This document shows, in pieces, positions 51,274 through 59,866 of a stretch of 64,000 nucleotides of DNA. Source of the DNA: Candidatus Lutacidiplasma silvani (GTDB lineage: Archaea > Thermoplasmatota > Thermoplasmata > Lutacidiplasmatales > UBA184). The position numbers and the translations under genes are program-made. Under the pieces are notes generated by a model. The model was given only the letters and a program-made list of their open reading frames with translations, did not search any database and was not told where the DNA came from. Where the stretch lies: positions 1 through 64,000 of the forward strand of contig JAKIVZ010000006.1 in assembly GCA_022750295.1 (NCBI GenBank). Reading direction: 5' to 3'. Numbering within the stretch: the first letter of the stretch is position 1; each line of letters begins with the position of its first letter.

Positions 51274-52668
51274 GTGACCGGGCGCGCCTCCCCCAGCACC
51301 GTTCTCGACCTCATTGGCGACACCCCGGTGCTGCCGCTCCACCGGCTCGGGAAGGACCTCCCGTACCGGATTCTCGCGAAGCTCGAGTTCCTGAACCCCG
51401 GCGGTTCGGTCAAGGACCGGATCGGCGCCCGGATGATCGACGACGCCGAGGCGAAGGGCCTTCTCAAGCCGGGCGGGACGATCGTCGAGGCGACGAGCGG
51501 CAACACCGGCGTCGGGCTCGCCCTCGTGGCCGCGGTCCGGGGATACCGGTCGGTCTTCGTGCTCCCCGACAAGATGAGCGCGGAGAAGATCCGACTCCTC
51601 CGGGCGTACGGGGCCCGGGTTGTGGTCACGCCGAGCCAGCTCCCGCCCGACCATCCGATGAGCCACTACTCGGTGGCGAAGCGGCTCGCCAAGGAGATCC
51701 CGGGCGCGTACTACCCGAACCAGTACGAGAACGGGGGCAACCCGGACGCGCATTACCATACGACCGGCCCGGAGATCGACCGGCAGGGCGGAGATCGGCT
51801 CGGGGCGGTCATCGCGACGATCGGGACCGGCGGGACGGTGAGCGGGATCGGCCGATACTTCAAGGAGCATCGTCCCTCGGTCCGCATCGTGGCCGTCGAC
51901 CCCAAGGGGTCGGTCCTCGGACCGTACTTCCGGACCCACGAACTCCAGAAGGTCGTCCCGTACCTCGTCGAGGGGATCGGGGAGGACATGATCCCGAAGA
52001 CGGCCCTCTTCCAGTACCTGGACGAATTCGTCGAGGTCGACGATCACGAGTCGTTCGCCTACGCCCGCCGACTGGCCCGCGAGGAGGGGCTCTTCGTCGG
52101 GGGCTCCTCGGGAGCCGCGGTCGCCGGCGCGATCCGGTGGCTCTCGTCCCGACCGCTCCCGGCCGATTCGACGGTCGTCGTGATCCTTCCGGATTCCGGG
52201 GACCGGTACCTGTCGAAGTTCTACTCCGACGAGTGGATGCGGGAGAAGGGGTTCCTGGACGACACCGGCCGTGCGTCCGACCTCGTCCGGGCGAAGGAGG
52301 GGGTCCCCGCCCTCGTCAGCGTCGACCCCACCACGCTCGTGAAGGACGCCCTCGAGCTCCTTCGCCGCCACGACGTATCGCAACTCCCGGTCCTGGCGGG
52401 CAGGGAGAACGTCGGAAGCGTCACCGAGGAGGAGATCCTCCAACGGGCGCTCGCCGACGAGACGGTCCTCGAGCGGACGGTTTCGGCGGTGCTCGGTCCG
52501 CCGTTCCCCGAGGTCGGGGACGACGCACCGCTCGGGGAGCTCCTGATCCGGTTGAAGGAGTCGCGGGCGGTCCTCGTGCGGGGGCCGGAGGGGGCCCGGC
52601 CGACCGGGCTGTTGACCCGGCGGGACCTTTTCACCTTCTTGTCCCACCCGGGGGCCCATGCGGTTTGA
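51274..52668 (+). CDS. cystathionine beta-synthase/cysteine synthase with C-terminal CBS domains
   Basis: The 464-residue PLP enzyme has the catalytic lysine in NPGGSVKDRIG, the substrate loop EATSGNTGVGLA, the PLP-phosphate loop IGTGGTVSGIGR and VGGSSGAAVAG. Residues ~330-460 form a pair of CBS regulatory domains (LVSVDPTTLVKDALELLRRHDVSQLPVL and the partner near GLLTRRDLF). It makes cystathionine from homocysteine and serine or cysteine from an activated serine. GTG 51274 follows TATA-like CTTATTCC by ~25 bases; an ATG at 51217 is possible but would add a hydrophobic leader. It heads a four-gene operon. Confidence 0.92.
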   Translation: MTGRASPSTVLDLIGDTPVLPLHRLGKDLPYRILAKLEFLNPGGSVKDRIGARMIDDAEAKGLLKPGGTIVEATSGNTGVGLALVAAVRGYRSVFVLPDKMSAEKIRLLRAYGARVVVTPSQLPPDHPMSHYSVAKRLAKEIPGAYYPNQYENGGNPDAHYHTTGPEIDRQGGDRLGAVIATIGTGGTVSGIGRYFKEHRPSVRIVAVDPKGSVLGPYFRTHELQKVVPYLVEGIGEDMIPKTALFQYLDEFVEVDDHESFAYARRLAREEGLFVGGSSGAAVAGAIRWLSSRPLPADSTVVVILPDSGDRYLSKFYSDEWMREKGFLDDTGRASDLVRAKEGVPALVSVDPTTLVKDALELLRRHDVSQLPVLAGRENVGSVTEEEILQRALADETVLERTVSAVLGPPFPEVGDDAPLGELLIRLKESRAVLVRGPEGARPTGLLTRRDLFTFLSHPGAHAV

Positions 52669-53806
52669 CACCAAGCTGATCCACGCCGCGCAGCCGCCGG
52701 ATCCCCTGACGGGCGCCGTGAACGTCCCGATCTACCTCTCCAGCACGTTCGCCCAGGACGCGCCGAACCGCAACAAGGGGTACGTCTACAGCCGGTCGGC
52801 GAACCCGACCCGGACCGTCCTCGAGTCGGCCCTCGCCGCGCTCGAGGAGGGGTCCGTGGGACTCGCGTTCTCGAGCGGGCTCGGGGCGATGACCACGCTG
52901 CTCGCCGCCGTCCCGTCGGGCGCCCGGGTTGTGGCCGACACGGACCTCTATGGGGGGAGTTGGCGACTGTTGGAGCACCATCGCCGGACGTACGGCGTCC
53001 GAACGGACTACGTCGATTTCACCGACCTCGCGGCGGTCCGCGCGGCCGTCGGAGCGTCCCCGGCGCCGACGCTCGTGTACGGGGAGTCCCCCACGAACCC
53101 GCTGCTGCGCGTCGTCGACCTCGCCGCCCTGGCCGGGATCGCCCATTCCCGGAGGGCCGCCTTCGTCGTCGACAACACGTTCGCGACCCCGGCGCTCCAG
53201 CGACCCCTGCCGCTTGGCGCCGACGTGGTCCTCCACTCCACCACCAAGTACCTCGGTGGCCACTCCGACGTGATCGGCGGGGCCCTCGTCGTGCGCGCCA
53301 AAGCGCGGGGGGAACGGCTCCGGTGGCTGCAGAACGCGCTCGGCGCCGTTCCGAGCCCCTTCGACTCGTTCCTCGTCCTCCGAGGGCTCCACACGCTCGG
53401 GGTCCGGATGCGGGCTCACGCCGAGGGGGCCCTCGCCGTCGCGGACGCGCTTGCGGGGTCTCGCAAGGTCGTACGCGTCCTGTACCCGGGACTCGACTCC
53501 CATCCGCAGCACGCCCTCGCGGCGCGCCAGATGTCCGGCTATGGGGGAATGCTCTCCGTCGACCTTCGCGGGGGAATGCCCGGGGTTCGGCGGTTCCTGC
53601 GGTCGTTGCGGGTGTTCACCCTCGCCGAGAGCCTCGGAGGGGTCGAGTCGCTCGTCGACCACCCGGCGTCAATGACGCACGCCTCGGTCCCCCGGGCCGA
53701 GCGGGAGGCCCACGGCGTCACCGACGGGCTGGTCCGCCTGAGCTGCGGGATCGAGGACCCGGCCGACCTCGCCGAGGACGTCACGACGGCGCTCCGGAGA
53801 ATCTAG
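52658..53806 (+). CDS. cystathionine gamma-synthase/lyase (Cys/Met PLP enzyme)
   Basis: The 382-residue protein belongs to the Cys/Met-metabolism PLP family. The PLP lysine is in HSTTKYLGGHSDVIGG, VYSRSANPTRTVLE and GVESLVDHPASMTHAS are further signatures, and DLVRLSCGIEDP-like sequence (GLVRLSCGIEDP) closes the active site. With the CBS upstream it can complete transsulfuration from homocysteine to cysteine (lyase direction) or the reverse. The start overlaps the previous gene by 11 bases, so the two are translationally coupled. Confidence 0.92.
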   Translation: MRFDTKLIHAAQPPDPLTGAVNVPIYLSSTFAQDAPNRNKGYVYSRSANPTRTVLESALAALEEGSVGLAFSSGLGAMTTLLAAVPSGARVVADTDLYGGSWRLLEHHRRTYGVRTDYVDFTDLAAVRAAVGASPAPTLVYGESPTNPLLRVVDLAALAGIAHSRRAAFVVDNTFATPALQRPLPLGADVVLHSTTKYLGGHSDVIGGALVVRAKARGERLRWLQNALGAVPSPFDSFLVLRGLHTLGVRMRAHAEGALAVADALAGSRKVVRVLYPGLDSHPQHALAARQMSGYGGMLSVDLRGGMPGVRRFLRSLRVFTLAESLGGVESLVDHPASMTHASVPRAEREAHGVTDGLVRLSCGIEDPADLAEDVTTALRRI

Positions 53807-53810
53807 ACCG

Positions 53811-55253
53811 ATGCGTCGGTTCGAGCTGTACGATACCCTGAGTCGGTCGACCCGGCTCTTCGTCCCCCTCGTTCCGCCGAAGATCGGGCTATTCGTCTGC
53901 GGCCTGACCCCCTACGCCGACGCTCACATCGGCCACGGCAAGGTCGCGGTCACGTTCGACGTGGTCGCCCGCGCCCTTCGGCGTTGGGGGTACCGGGTGT
54001 TCTCCGTCCAGAACGTCACGAACATCGACGACCGCCTCATCGCCCGCGGCGGGGAGACCGGGACCGACCCGCTGGTCCTGGCCGACCGGCACATTGCGGC
54101 ATGGCACGGCGCGATGGACCGTCTCGGCGTGACGTCGGTCAACTACTACCCCCACGCGACGGATTACGTCCCGGAGATCCTCGCTCAAATCCAGACCCTC
54201 ATCGAGAAGGGGTTCGCCTACGCGGCGATGGGATCGGTGTACTACGACATCGCGAAGTTCCCGAGCTACGGCGCGCTCTCCGGCCAGAAGGCGGACGCGC
54301 TCCGTCCCGGCGCGCGGGTTCCCCCGGAACCGGGGAAACGAGCGCCGGCCGATTTCGTCCTGTGGAAGGCGGCGACGCCGGGCGAGCCCACGTGGGAATC
54401 CCCCTGGGGACCCGGGCGCCCCGGATGGCATATCGAGGACACGGCGATCAGCGTCCGGCTCTTCGGTGCCCGGTACGACATCCACGGGGGCGGCCTCGAC
54501 CTCAAGTTCCCGCATCACGAGGCGGAGATCGCGCAAGCCGAGGCGGCGACCGGCGCGTCGCCGCTCGTCAACTTCTGGATGCACGTCGGGCTCCTCACCA
54601 TGAAGGGAGAGAAGATGTCGAAGTCGGTGGGCAATGTCGTCGGCCTCGAGGAGGCGATCGACGAGTTCGGACCCGAGGTCGTCCGGTTCTTCTACCTGAA
54701 CGCGCACTATCGGAGCCCGCTCGATTACGTCCCAGGCCGGAGCCTCGAGGAATCGGCTGAGGCGTTCCGAACGCTCTCCCAATCCGCTGGCCGGATCCGG
54801 GCGGCGGCGGCCTCCGCTGGACCTGAGCGTGTCGGAGACGATCTGCCGGCCGAGCTTGCGAATGCGGCCGCGTCGACAGTCGAGGCGCTTGACGAGGCGA
54901 TGGCCCAAGATTTCCACAGCCGCGAAGCGATCGCAGCCCTGTTCCAGTGGACGACCCGCCTCAACGAGAACCTCCCCGCGCTCGATTCTCTCTCGTCCGA
55001 GTCGCTCGCCGCGATCCTCGGTCCGTACGAGTGGGCCGCGGAGGTCCTCGGGATCCTCGTGGGCGCTCCGGCGGCCGACCACTCGACGCTGGGGGCCGCG
55101 GTGGAGGTGATCCTGGCGGCCCGGGCCCGGGCACGTGCCCGCAGCGACTTTGCCGAAGCCGACCGGATCCGCAGCGAACTGGCCGAGGCCGGGATCGTGA
55201 TCGAGGACGACGGGGCGGCCACGCGCTGGCACCTCGGCGGCCCGGATCGATGA
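53811..55253 (+). CDS. cysS: cysteinyl-tRNA synthetase
   Basis: The 480-residue class I synthetase has the HIGH motif in YADAHIGHGKV and KMSKS in GEKMSKSVGN. Zinc that selects cysteine is held in E. coli CysRS by two Cys, a His and a Glu. Here C30 (FVCGLTPY) and the HHEAEIAQ residues are present, but the second Cys is replaced by D210 (GWHIEDTAI). The anticodon-binding helical domain and the C-terminal AEADRIRSELAEAGI are normal. It starts 4 bases after the PLP enzyme stop and overlaps the next gene (ATGA), tying charging of tRNA-Cys to cysteine synthesis. Confidence 0.95.
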   Translation: MRRFELYDTLSRSTRLFVPLVPPKIGLFVCGLTPYADAHIGHGKVAVTFDVVARALRRWGYRVFSVQNVTNIDDRLIARGGETGTDPLVLADRHIAAWHGAMDRLGVTSVNYYPHATDYVPEILAQIQTLIEKGFAYAAMGSVYYDIAKFPSYGALSGQKADALRPGARVPPEPGKRAPADFVLWKAATPGEPTWESPWGPGRPGWHIEDTAISVRLFGARYDIHGGGLDLKFPHHEAEIAQAEAATGASPLVNFWMHVGLLTMKGEKMSKSVGNVVGLEEAIDEFGPEVVRFFYLNAHYRSPLDYVPGRSLEESAEAFRTLSQSAGRIRAAAASAGPERVGDDLPAELANAAASTVEALDEAMAQDFHSREAIAALFQWTTRLNENLPALDSLSSESLAAILGPYEWAAEVLGILVGAPAADHSTLGAAVEVILAARARARARSDFAEADRIRSELAEAGIVIEDDGAATRWHLGGPDR

Positions 55254-56284
55254 AGGGACTTGGGTTCCGCGAACACGGTGGGCTCGACCGGGTCGAGTTC
55301 GTCGACGTGCCGGAGCCGGTCCCGGGTGCGGGGGAGGTTCGAATTCGCGTTCGCGCCGCGGCGTTCAACCGGCTGGACCGGTGGGTCCTCGCGGGGATCC
55401 CCGGCGTCCCGATCGAACGACCTCATGTTCTCGGCTCCGACGTCGCGGGGGAGGTCGAGCGTCTGGGCGCGGGAGTCGACGACCTGCAAGTCGGCGCGCG
55501 GGTCCTCGCCAACCCCGGCCTCTCCGACGGCACCTGCGAATCGTGCCGGGCCGGGGAGCAATCGCTCTGTCGGGCCTACCGGATCCTGGGCGAGCACACC
55601 CAGGGGAGCGCGACCGAGTTCGTCGTCCTTCCCCGGCGGAACCTGTACGAGGTCCCCGAAGGCTGGTCGTTCGGACAGGCGGCCGCCGCTCCGCTCGTGT
55701 TCCAGACCGCCTGGCGGGCCCTCCGGACCGTGGGCGCCGTCCGGCCCGGCGAGACGGTCGCAATCGTCGGCGCCGGGGGTGGCGTCGCCTCCGCAGCGAT
55801 CCAGGTGGCGAAGCAGCTCGGGGCCCGCGTTGCCGTCACGACCCGCAGCGAAGCCAAGGCCGAACGCGCACGGTCGCTGGGCGCCGACGATGTGCTCGTG
55901 ACCGGTCCGGAACGACCTCTCGACCGGGCTCTCTGGGAGTGGTCGTCCAAGCGGGGGGTGGACGTGATCTTCGACTCGGCCGGCCGGGAGACGATTCCCC
56001 GTTCGTTGAAGGCGGTCGCCCGGGGGGGACGGATCGTGGTGATCGGGGCGACGACCGGTCCGGTCGCCGAGGTCGACCTTCGGACCCTCTTCTGGCGGCA
56101 GGCGTCGATCCGCGGAAGCACGATGGCGAACACCCGGGAGTTCGAGGAGGTCCTCGGCGAACTCGCCGCGGGCCGTCTCCACCCGGTCGTGGACCACGAG
56201 TCGGCGTTCGAGGACGGAGTCGTCGCATTCTCGCGGCTCGATGCGGACGACCTGTTCGGCAAGATCGTGCTCCGGGGTCCGTAG
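55250..56284 (+). CDS. zinc-type alcohol dehydrogenase/quinone oxidoreductase-like protein
   Basis: The 344-residue protein is a medium-chain dehydrogenase/reductase: N-terminal GroES-like part (GAGEVRIRVRAAAFNRLDRW, LGSDVAGEVERLGAGV) and NAD(P)-binding Rossmann part (AIVGAGGGVASAAIQVAKQLGA). Three of the four structural-zinc cysteines appear (DGTCESCRAGEQSLC), the first being Asp. The catalytic-zinc Cys position is occupied by FNRLD, as in quinone oxidoreductases. It is the last gene of the cysteine operon, coupled by ATGA to cysS. The reason for its presence there is unclear; redox handling of thiol-derived carbonyls is one guess. Confidence 0.85.
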   Translation: MKGLGFREHGGLDRVEFVDVPEPVPGAGEVRIRVRAAAFNRLDRWVLAGIPGVPIERPHVLGSDVAGEVERLGAGVDDLQVGARVLANPGLSDGTCESCRAGEQSLCRAYRILGEHTQGSATEFVVLPRRNLYEVPEGWSFGQAAAAPLVFQTAWRALRTVGAVRPGETVAIVGAGGGVASAAIQVAKQLGARVAVTTRSEAKAERARSLGADDVLVTGPERPLDRALWEWSSKRGVDVIFDSAGRETIPRSLKAVARGGRIVVIGATTGPVAEVDLRTLFWRQASIRGSTMANTREFEEVLGELAAGRLHPVVDHESAFEDGVVAFSRLDADDLFGKIVLRGP

Positions 56285-56401
56285 TCCCGTTCCCCCGCCC
56301 GCGAACCGTCGCCGCGCCGGCCGCCGTCCGGAGACCCGGAATGGGCGTTCCCGTTCCGCGCCCGATATGGAGCCGTCGGCCCCGTCGGTCGCCCGAGAGC
56401 G

Positions 56402-56409
56402 TTTTTATA
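56402..56409 (+). promoter_or_regulatory. strong TATA box of the large surface protein gene
   Basis: TTTTTATA is centred ~29 bases before GTG 56435; a further T-rich CTTTATTT (56421-56428) follows. This is the most AT-rich promoter in the window and suggests high expression of a leaderless mRNA starting at the GTG. Confidence 0.7.
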
Positions 56410-56434
56410 CCGGGACCTTCACTTTATTTCGCTC

Positions 56435-59400
56435 GTGGACCGTTTTCGAGTCCCCTCCCCACGTGGGGGAGGGACGGAGCGTGCGACGAGCCGACCGAAG
56501 GGCCGGTGGCTGTTGGGCCTGGTTTTTCTCCTGATGGTCGTGAGCCTCTTCGCGGTCACCGGGTCGGGCGCTAGCTCGACCCCGCTCGCGGTTCCCCACG
56601 CCTCCCCCGTCACGCCCGCCGCCGCTCCCGCGGCCACGACCCACGGGGACCTCATCGTCGGCCCCTCCAACTCGCCGTACGTGATCGCGCCCGGTTCGAG
56701 CACCGAGCAGACCTACTACCAGGCGGGGAACGTCACCGTCCAACCCGGCGGCAAGCTCATCATTCTCCAGACCCGGTTCGAGTTCGTCCAGTACATCGGA
56801 GCGACGGGGACCATCGGGAACAAGCTGAGCCACATCTACACGTTCGACGACCAGGGGAGCGTCTGGATTCAGAGTTCCACGCTCACCTCCGACCTCAACC
56901 TCCTGAACCCGTACGCGAAGGTGACGGTCAACGTCACGGAGCCCGGCCAGCTCTACGTGAACTCGAGCTACCTCGAGTTCGCGGGATCGCTCAGCGTCTA
57001 CGGGGCCGGCGCCGGAGCGTGGGTCAACGGTTCGGTCATCGCCCCGAACCCCGACAACACCGCCCTCACCAACGGCACCGCCCAGACGAACGACTCGCTC
57101 TACGCCCCGGTCCTCTCCGTGACCGGCGGCGGCCGCATGACGCTCGCCCACACGTCGGAGACCTCGACGTACAAAGACAACTGGACCCTCTCCGGCAGCA
57201 TCCAGCCGAACTCGCTCGCCGACACCAGCGCGGGGGCGATCTCCTCGACGAACAGCTACACGTTCGGGGCGTACACGACGCCCGGCGACCCGACCTCGCT
57301 GCTCCAGGACACGCTCTATCACCAGGTGAGCTCCGGTTCGGTCACCATCGACTACGCGGCGACGGTCGATGAGACCGGCACCGGCAACACGTTCGTCTAC
57401 ACCTCCAGCTCGAATCTGCCGAACATCGACTACGCGGCGGCCGGCACCCAGGTCACCGTGGCACTCCCCGCGAGCGCGATCGCCCAGATCAACGCACTCG
57501 GGGTCCCGGCGTACTTCGCCGCCGCCTCGGCCGGCGGCTCCTCGGTGACCCTCGGCGAGACCAACTCGGTCACGACGGTCTCGATCTCCCTCGTCCAGAT
57601 CAATCTCCTGGCCGCGGCGTCGTTCAACGTCACGGCGTCTGGGGCGGGCAGCACCCTCACGGCGGTCGACACGAGCGTCGACGTGAACTGGTACCCCGTC
57701 GCGCCGTTCCTCCTCCCGCCGACGGCGCCGCCGGGGATCCTCCCGTGGGTGTCGAACAAGGTCGTCCTCACCGACGGAGCAACCGGTTACCTCGCGAACC
57801 TTACGACCACCGTCGCGCCGAACCCCCAGAACGTGACCGACATCTCGGCGGTCCTTCCCGACGCGACCAGTCAGGCGTACTTCTACCGGTGGATGGAGAT
57901 CCCCGTCTATGGCGCCGGCCAGCAGCCGGTCGCCGGTGGCACCGCCGTCGCCTCGTACGAGTACTCTTCGCTCCAGTCCAACAACGCGACCGCGAACGCG
58001 CTCAACAACCTCGGCTCGGCGGACCCCGACCTGGCCGCCTACGTCGCGACCGTCGACACCGCGAACCACGTCACCGGCTACGGCGGCACCAACCCGTCCA
58101 CCGGCGAGGCGATGCTGCTGCTGGCGACGGGCGCGCTCGATCAGGGGTCGCTCCAGGACGGCACGTACCTCGGCGACTACCACGTCGTGGTCTCGGTCAC
58201 CGGCGGCCGGGCCGGGCCGCCCGAGTCGTTCAACGGCTCGGTCGCCCCCTATCCGACCGACATGGCCCCGGCGGCGCCGGACGTCCAGTCCCCGACGATC
58301 TTCCCGCTGTACCGCCCGAGCCTCGGGGTCGGGGTCAGTGAGGTTACGGTCGGGGCCACGAACGCGACCGCGAACTCGAACGACACGCTCGCGATCGGCG
58401 AGTCGACGAACTTCACCGTCACCGTCACCAACACCGGGACCGGCGCCGTCGGCACCTTCGTCGTCGACCTCCAGACGTCCCCGCCCGCGACGATCAACGC
58501 GACCCAGATCGCGAACTACACCGCGACGGCCCCGCTGGCCGTCGGCGCGAGCCTCAACCTCACCTTCCCGTGGGTCGTGAACGAGAGCCAGACCGGCATT
58601 CCGAATCCGCCGATCCACATGGGATTCCTCGCGATCGTCATCTGGAATCAGGGGGCGTCCCCGATCGGCGGGGTCGCCGAGAGTTCCGTCAACGAGACGA
58701 TCGTTCCGTCGTACATCTCGCTCCAGTTCGTCGCCCCGGCGGGCGCGCTCCTCCCGGGGAACTCCTACGTCGGGACGGCGACGCTGCTGTTCTCCGGAAA
58801 TCAGTCGGCGTGGCTGAACGTCACGGCGACGTCGAGCGCCGGGGTCTACACCCTGACAACGTCGCAGCTCCGCTCGGGGGCCGGCATCACCGTCGAGCTC
58901 GCCCTTCCGAGCTCGATGGCGAACGGCCAGTACGCGATCCAGGTCACCGCCTACCACCAGGGGCGAACGGCGTTCCTCAACCTCACGTCGCGGTTCACGG
59001 TCGGGCCGCCCCCGTCCGGACCCGCGCCGTGGTATGACCAGAAGGTCCTCGGACTGATCCCGCTCTGGCTCCTCCTCGTGATCATCATCGCGGCGGTCGC
59101 CGCGATCGTCCTCGTCCTCCTCGTCTTCCAGCGCCAGGCGAAGGGCAAGCTCGTCGAGTGCGGCGAGTGCGGCAACCTGATCCCCGAGGACGCGACCACG
59201 TGTCCGAAGTGCGGTGCCGAGTTCGAGGCCGACCTCGTCCGGTGCAGCCGCTGCGGTTCGACGATCCCCGCCAATTCCCAGGTGTGCCCCGAGTGCGCCG
59301 CGCAGCTCCTCGGGAAGGGCGAGCAGGAGACGTCCGACCCCGAGCGCCAGGCGTACGCGGACTTCGTGGAGCGGTTCCGCGCCGGGGCCCGCAAGGAGCT

Positions 59401-59833
59401 CGGCGACAACTACAACGAGGGGGCGTTCTGGGATTGGTGGAAGCGCCAGTCGACGTACCTGCCGTTCAGCCAGTGGAAGTTCCAGCAGACGCAGGGATCG
59501 CGCGCCGGCATGACGGCGCCGCCCTCCGAGTCGGGGGACAACATGGCCGTCGCCGCCGAGCAGGCGCCGACCCCCGCCACCCCGCCCAAGAAGGGCGGCG
59601 GTTCGGGCGGCCTGACCTCCGCGCCGGCGGCGAGCCCGCCGCCCGCGAAAGTTGCGACTTCCAGGGCCCCGGCCCCCGCGGCGCCTCCCGCGGCCCCCCT
59701 GACCGCCCCTGCCGCGCCCCCCTCGACCGCAGCGGCGTCCCCCGCGGCGCCGATGAAGGCGTGCTCGAACTGCGGCAAGGAGATCCCGCCGGAGTACCTC
59801 GTCTGTCCGTTCTGCGGAGCGGTCACTCAGTAG
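56435..59833 (+). CDS. large surface protein with transmembrane helix and cytosolic zinc ribbons
   Basis: The 1132-residue protein has a signal helix (WLLGLVFLLMVVSLFAVTGSGA), ~800 residues of Ser/Thr/Asn-rich extracellular beta domains with very many N-x-S/T sites, a CARDB/DUF11-like block near residues 640-720 (IGESTNFTVTVTNTGTGAVGTF), then one transmembrane helix (VLGLIPLWLLLVIIIAAVAAIVLVLLV). The cytosolic part has a double zinc ribbon (CGECGNLIP..CPKCG, CSRCGSTIP..CPECA), a helical region (YADFVERFRAGARKELGDNY), a Pro/Ala-rich linker and a third zinc ribbon (CSNCGKEIP..CPFCG). It links the cell surface to an interior zinc-ribbon platform. Function is unknown; S-layer-like or sensory roles are both possible. 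Confidence 0.85.
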   Translation: MDRFRVPSPRGGGTERATSRPKGRWLLGLVFLLMVVSLFAVTGSGASSTPLAVPHASPVTPAAAPAATTHGDLIVGPSNSPYVIAPGSSTEQTYYQAGNVTVQPGGKLIILQTRFEFVQYIGATGTIGNKLSHIYTFDDQGSVWIQSSTLTSDLNLLNPYAKVTVNVTEPGQLYVNSSYLEFAGSLSVYGAGAGAWVNGSVIAPNPDNTALTNGTAQTNDSLYAPVLSVTGGGRMTLAHTSETSTYKDNWTLSGSIQPNSLADTSAGAISSTNSYTFGAYTTPGDPTSLLQDTLYHQVSSGSVTIDYAATVDETGTGNTFVYTSSSNLPNIDYAAAGTQVTVALPASAIAQINALGVPAYFAAASAGGSSVTLGETNSVTTVSISLVQINLLAAASFNVTASGAGSTLTAVDTSVDVNWYPVAPFLLPPTAPPGILPWVSNKVVLTDGATGYLANLTTTVAPNPQNVTDISAVLPDATSQAYFYRWMEIPVYGAGQQPVAGGTAVASYEYSSLQSNNATANALNNLGSADPDLAAYVATVDTANHVTGYGGTNPSTGEAMLLLATGALDQGSLQDGTYLGDYHVVVSVTGGRAGPPESFNGSVAPYPTDMAPAAPDVQSPTIFPLYRPSLGVGVSEVTVGATNATANSNDTLAIGESTNFTVTVTNTGTGAVGTFVVDLQTSPPATINATQIANYTATAPLAVGASLNLTFPWVVNESQTGIPNPPIHMGFLAIVIWNQGASPIGGVAESSVNETIVPSYISLQFVAPAGALLPGNSYVGTATLLFSGNQSAWLNVTATSSAGVYTLTTSQLRSGAGITVELALPSSMANGQYAIQVTAYHQGRTAFLNLTSRFTVGPPPSGPAPWYDQKVLGLIPLWLLLVIIIAAVAAIVLVLLVFQRQAKGKLVECGECGNLIPEDATTCPKCGAEFEADLVRCSRCGSTIPANSQVCPECAAQLLGKGEQETSDPERQAYADFVERFRAGARKELGDNYNEGAFWDWWKRQSTYLPFSQWKFQQTQGSRAGMTAPPSESGDNMAVAAEQAPTPATPPKKGGGSGGLTSAPAASPPPAKVATSRAPAPAAPPAAPLTAPAAPPSTAAASPAAPMKACSNCGKEIPPEYLVCPFCGAVTQ

Positions 59834-59866
59834 AACGACGGTCCTGAAGCGTCGACCCGGCGCGGG

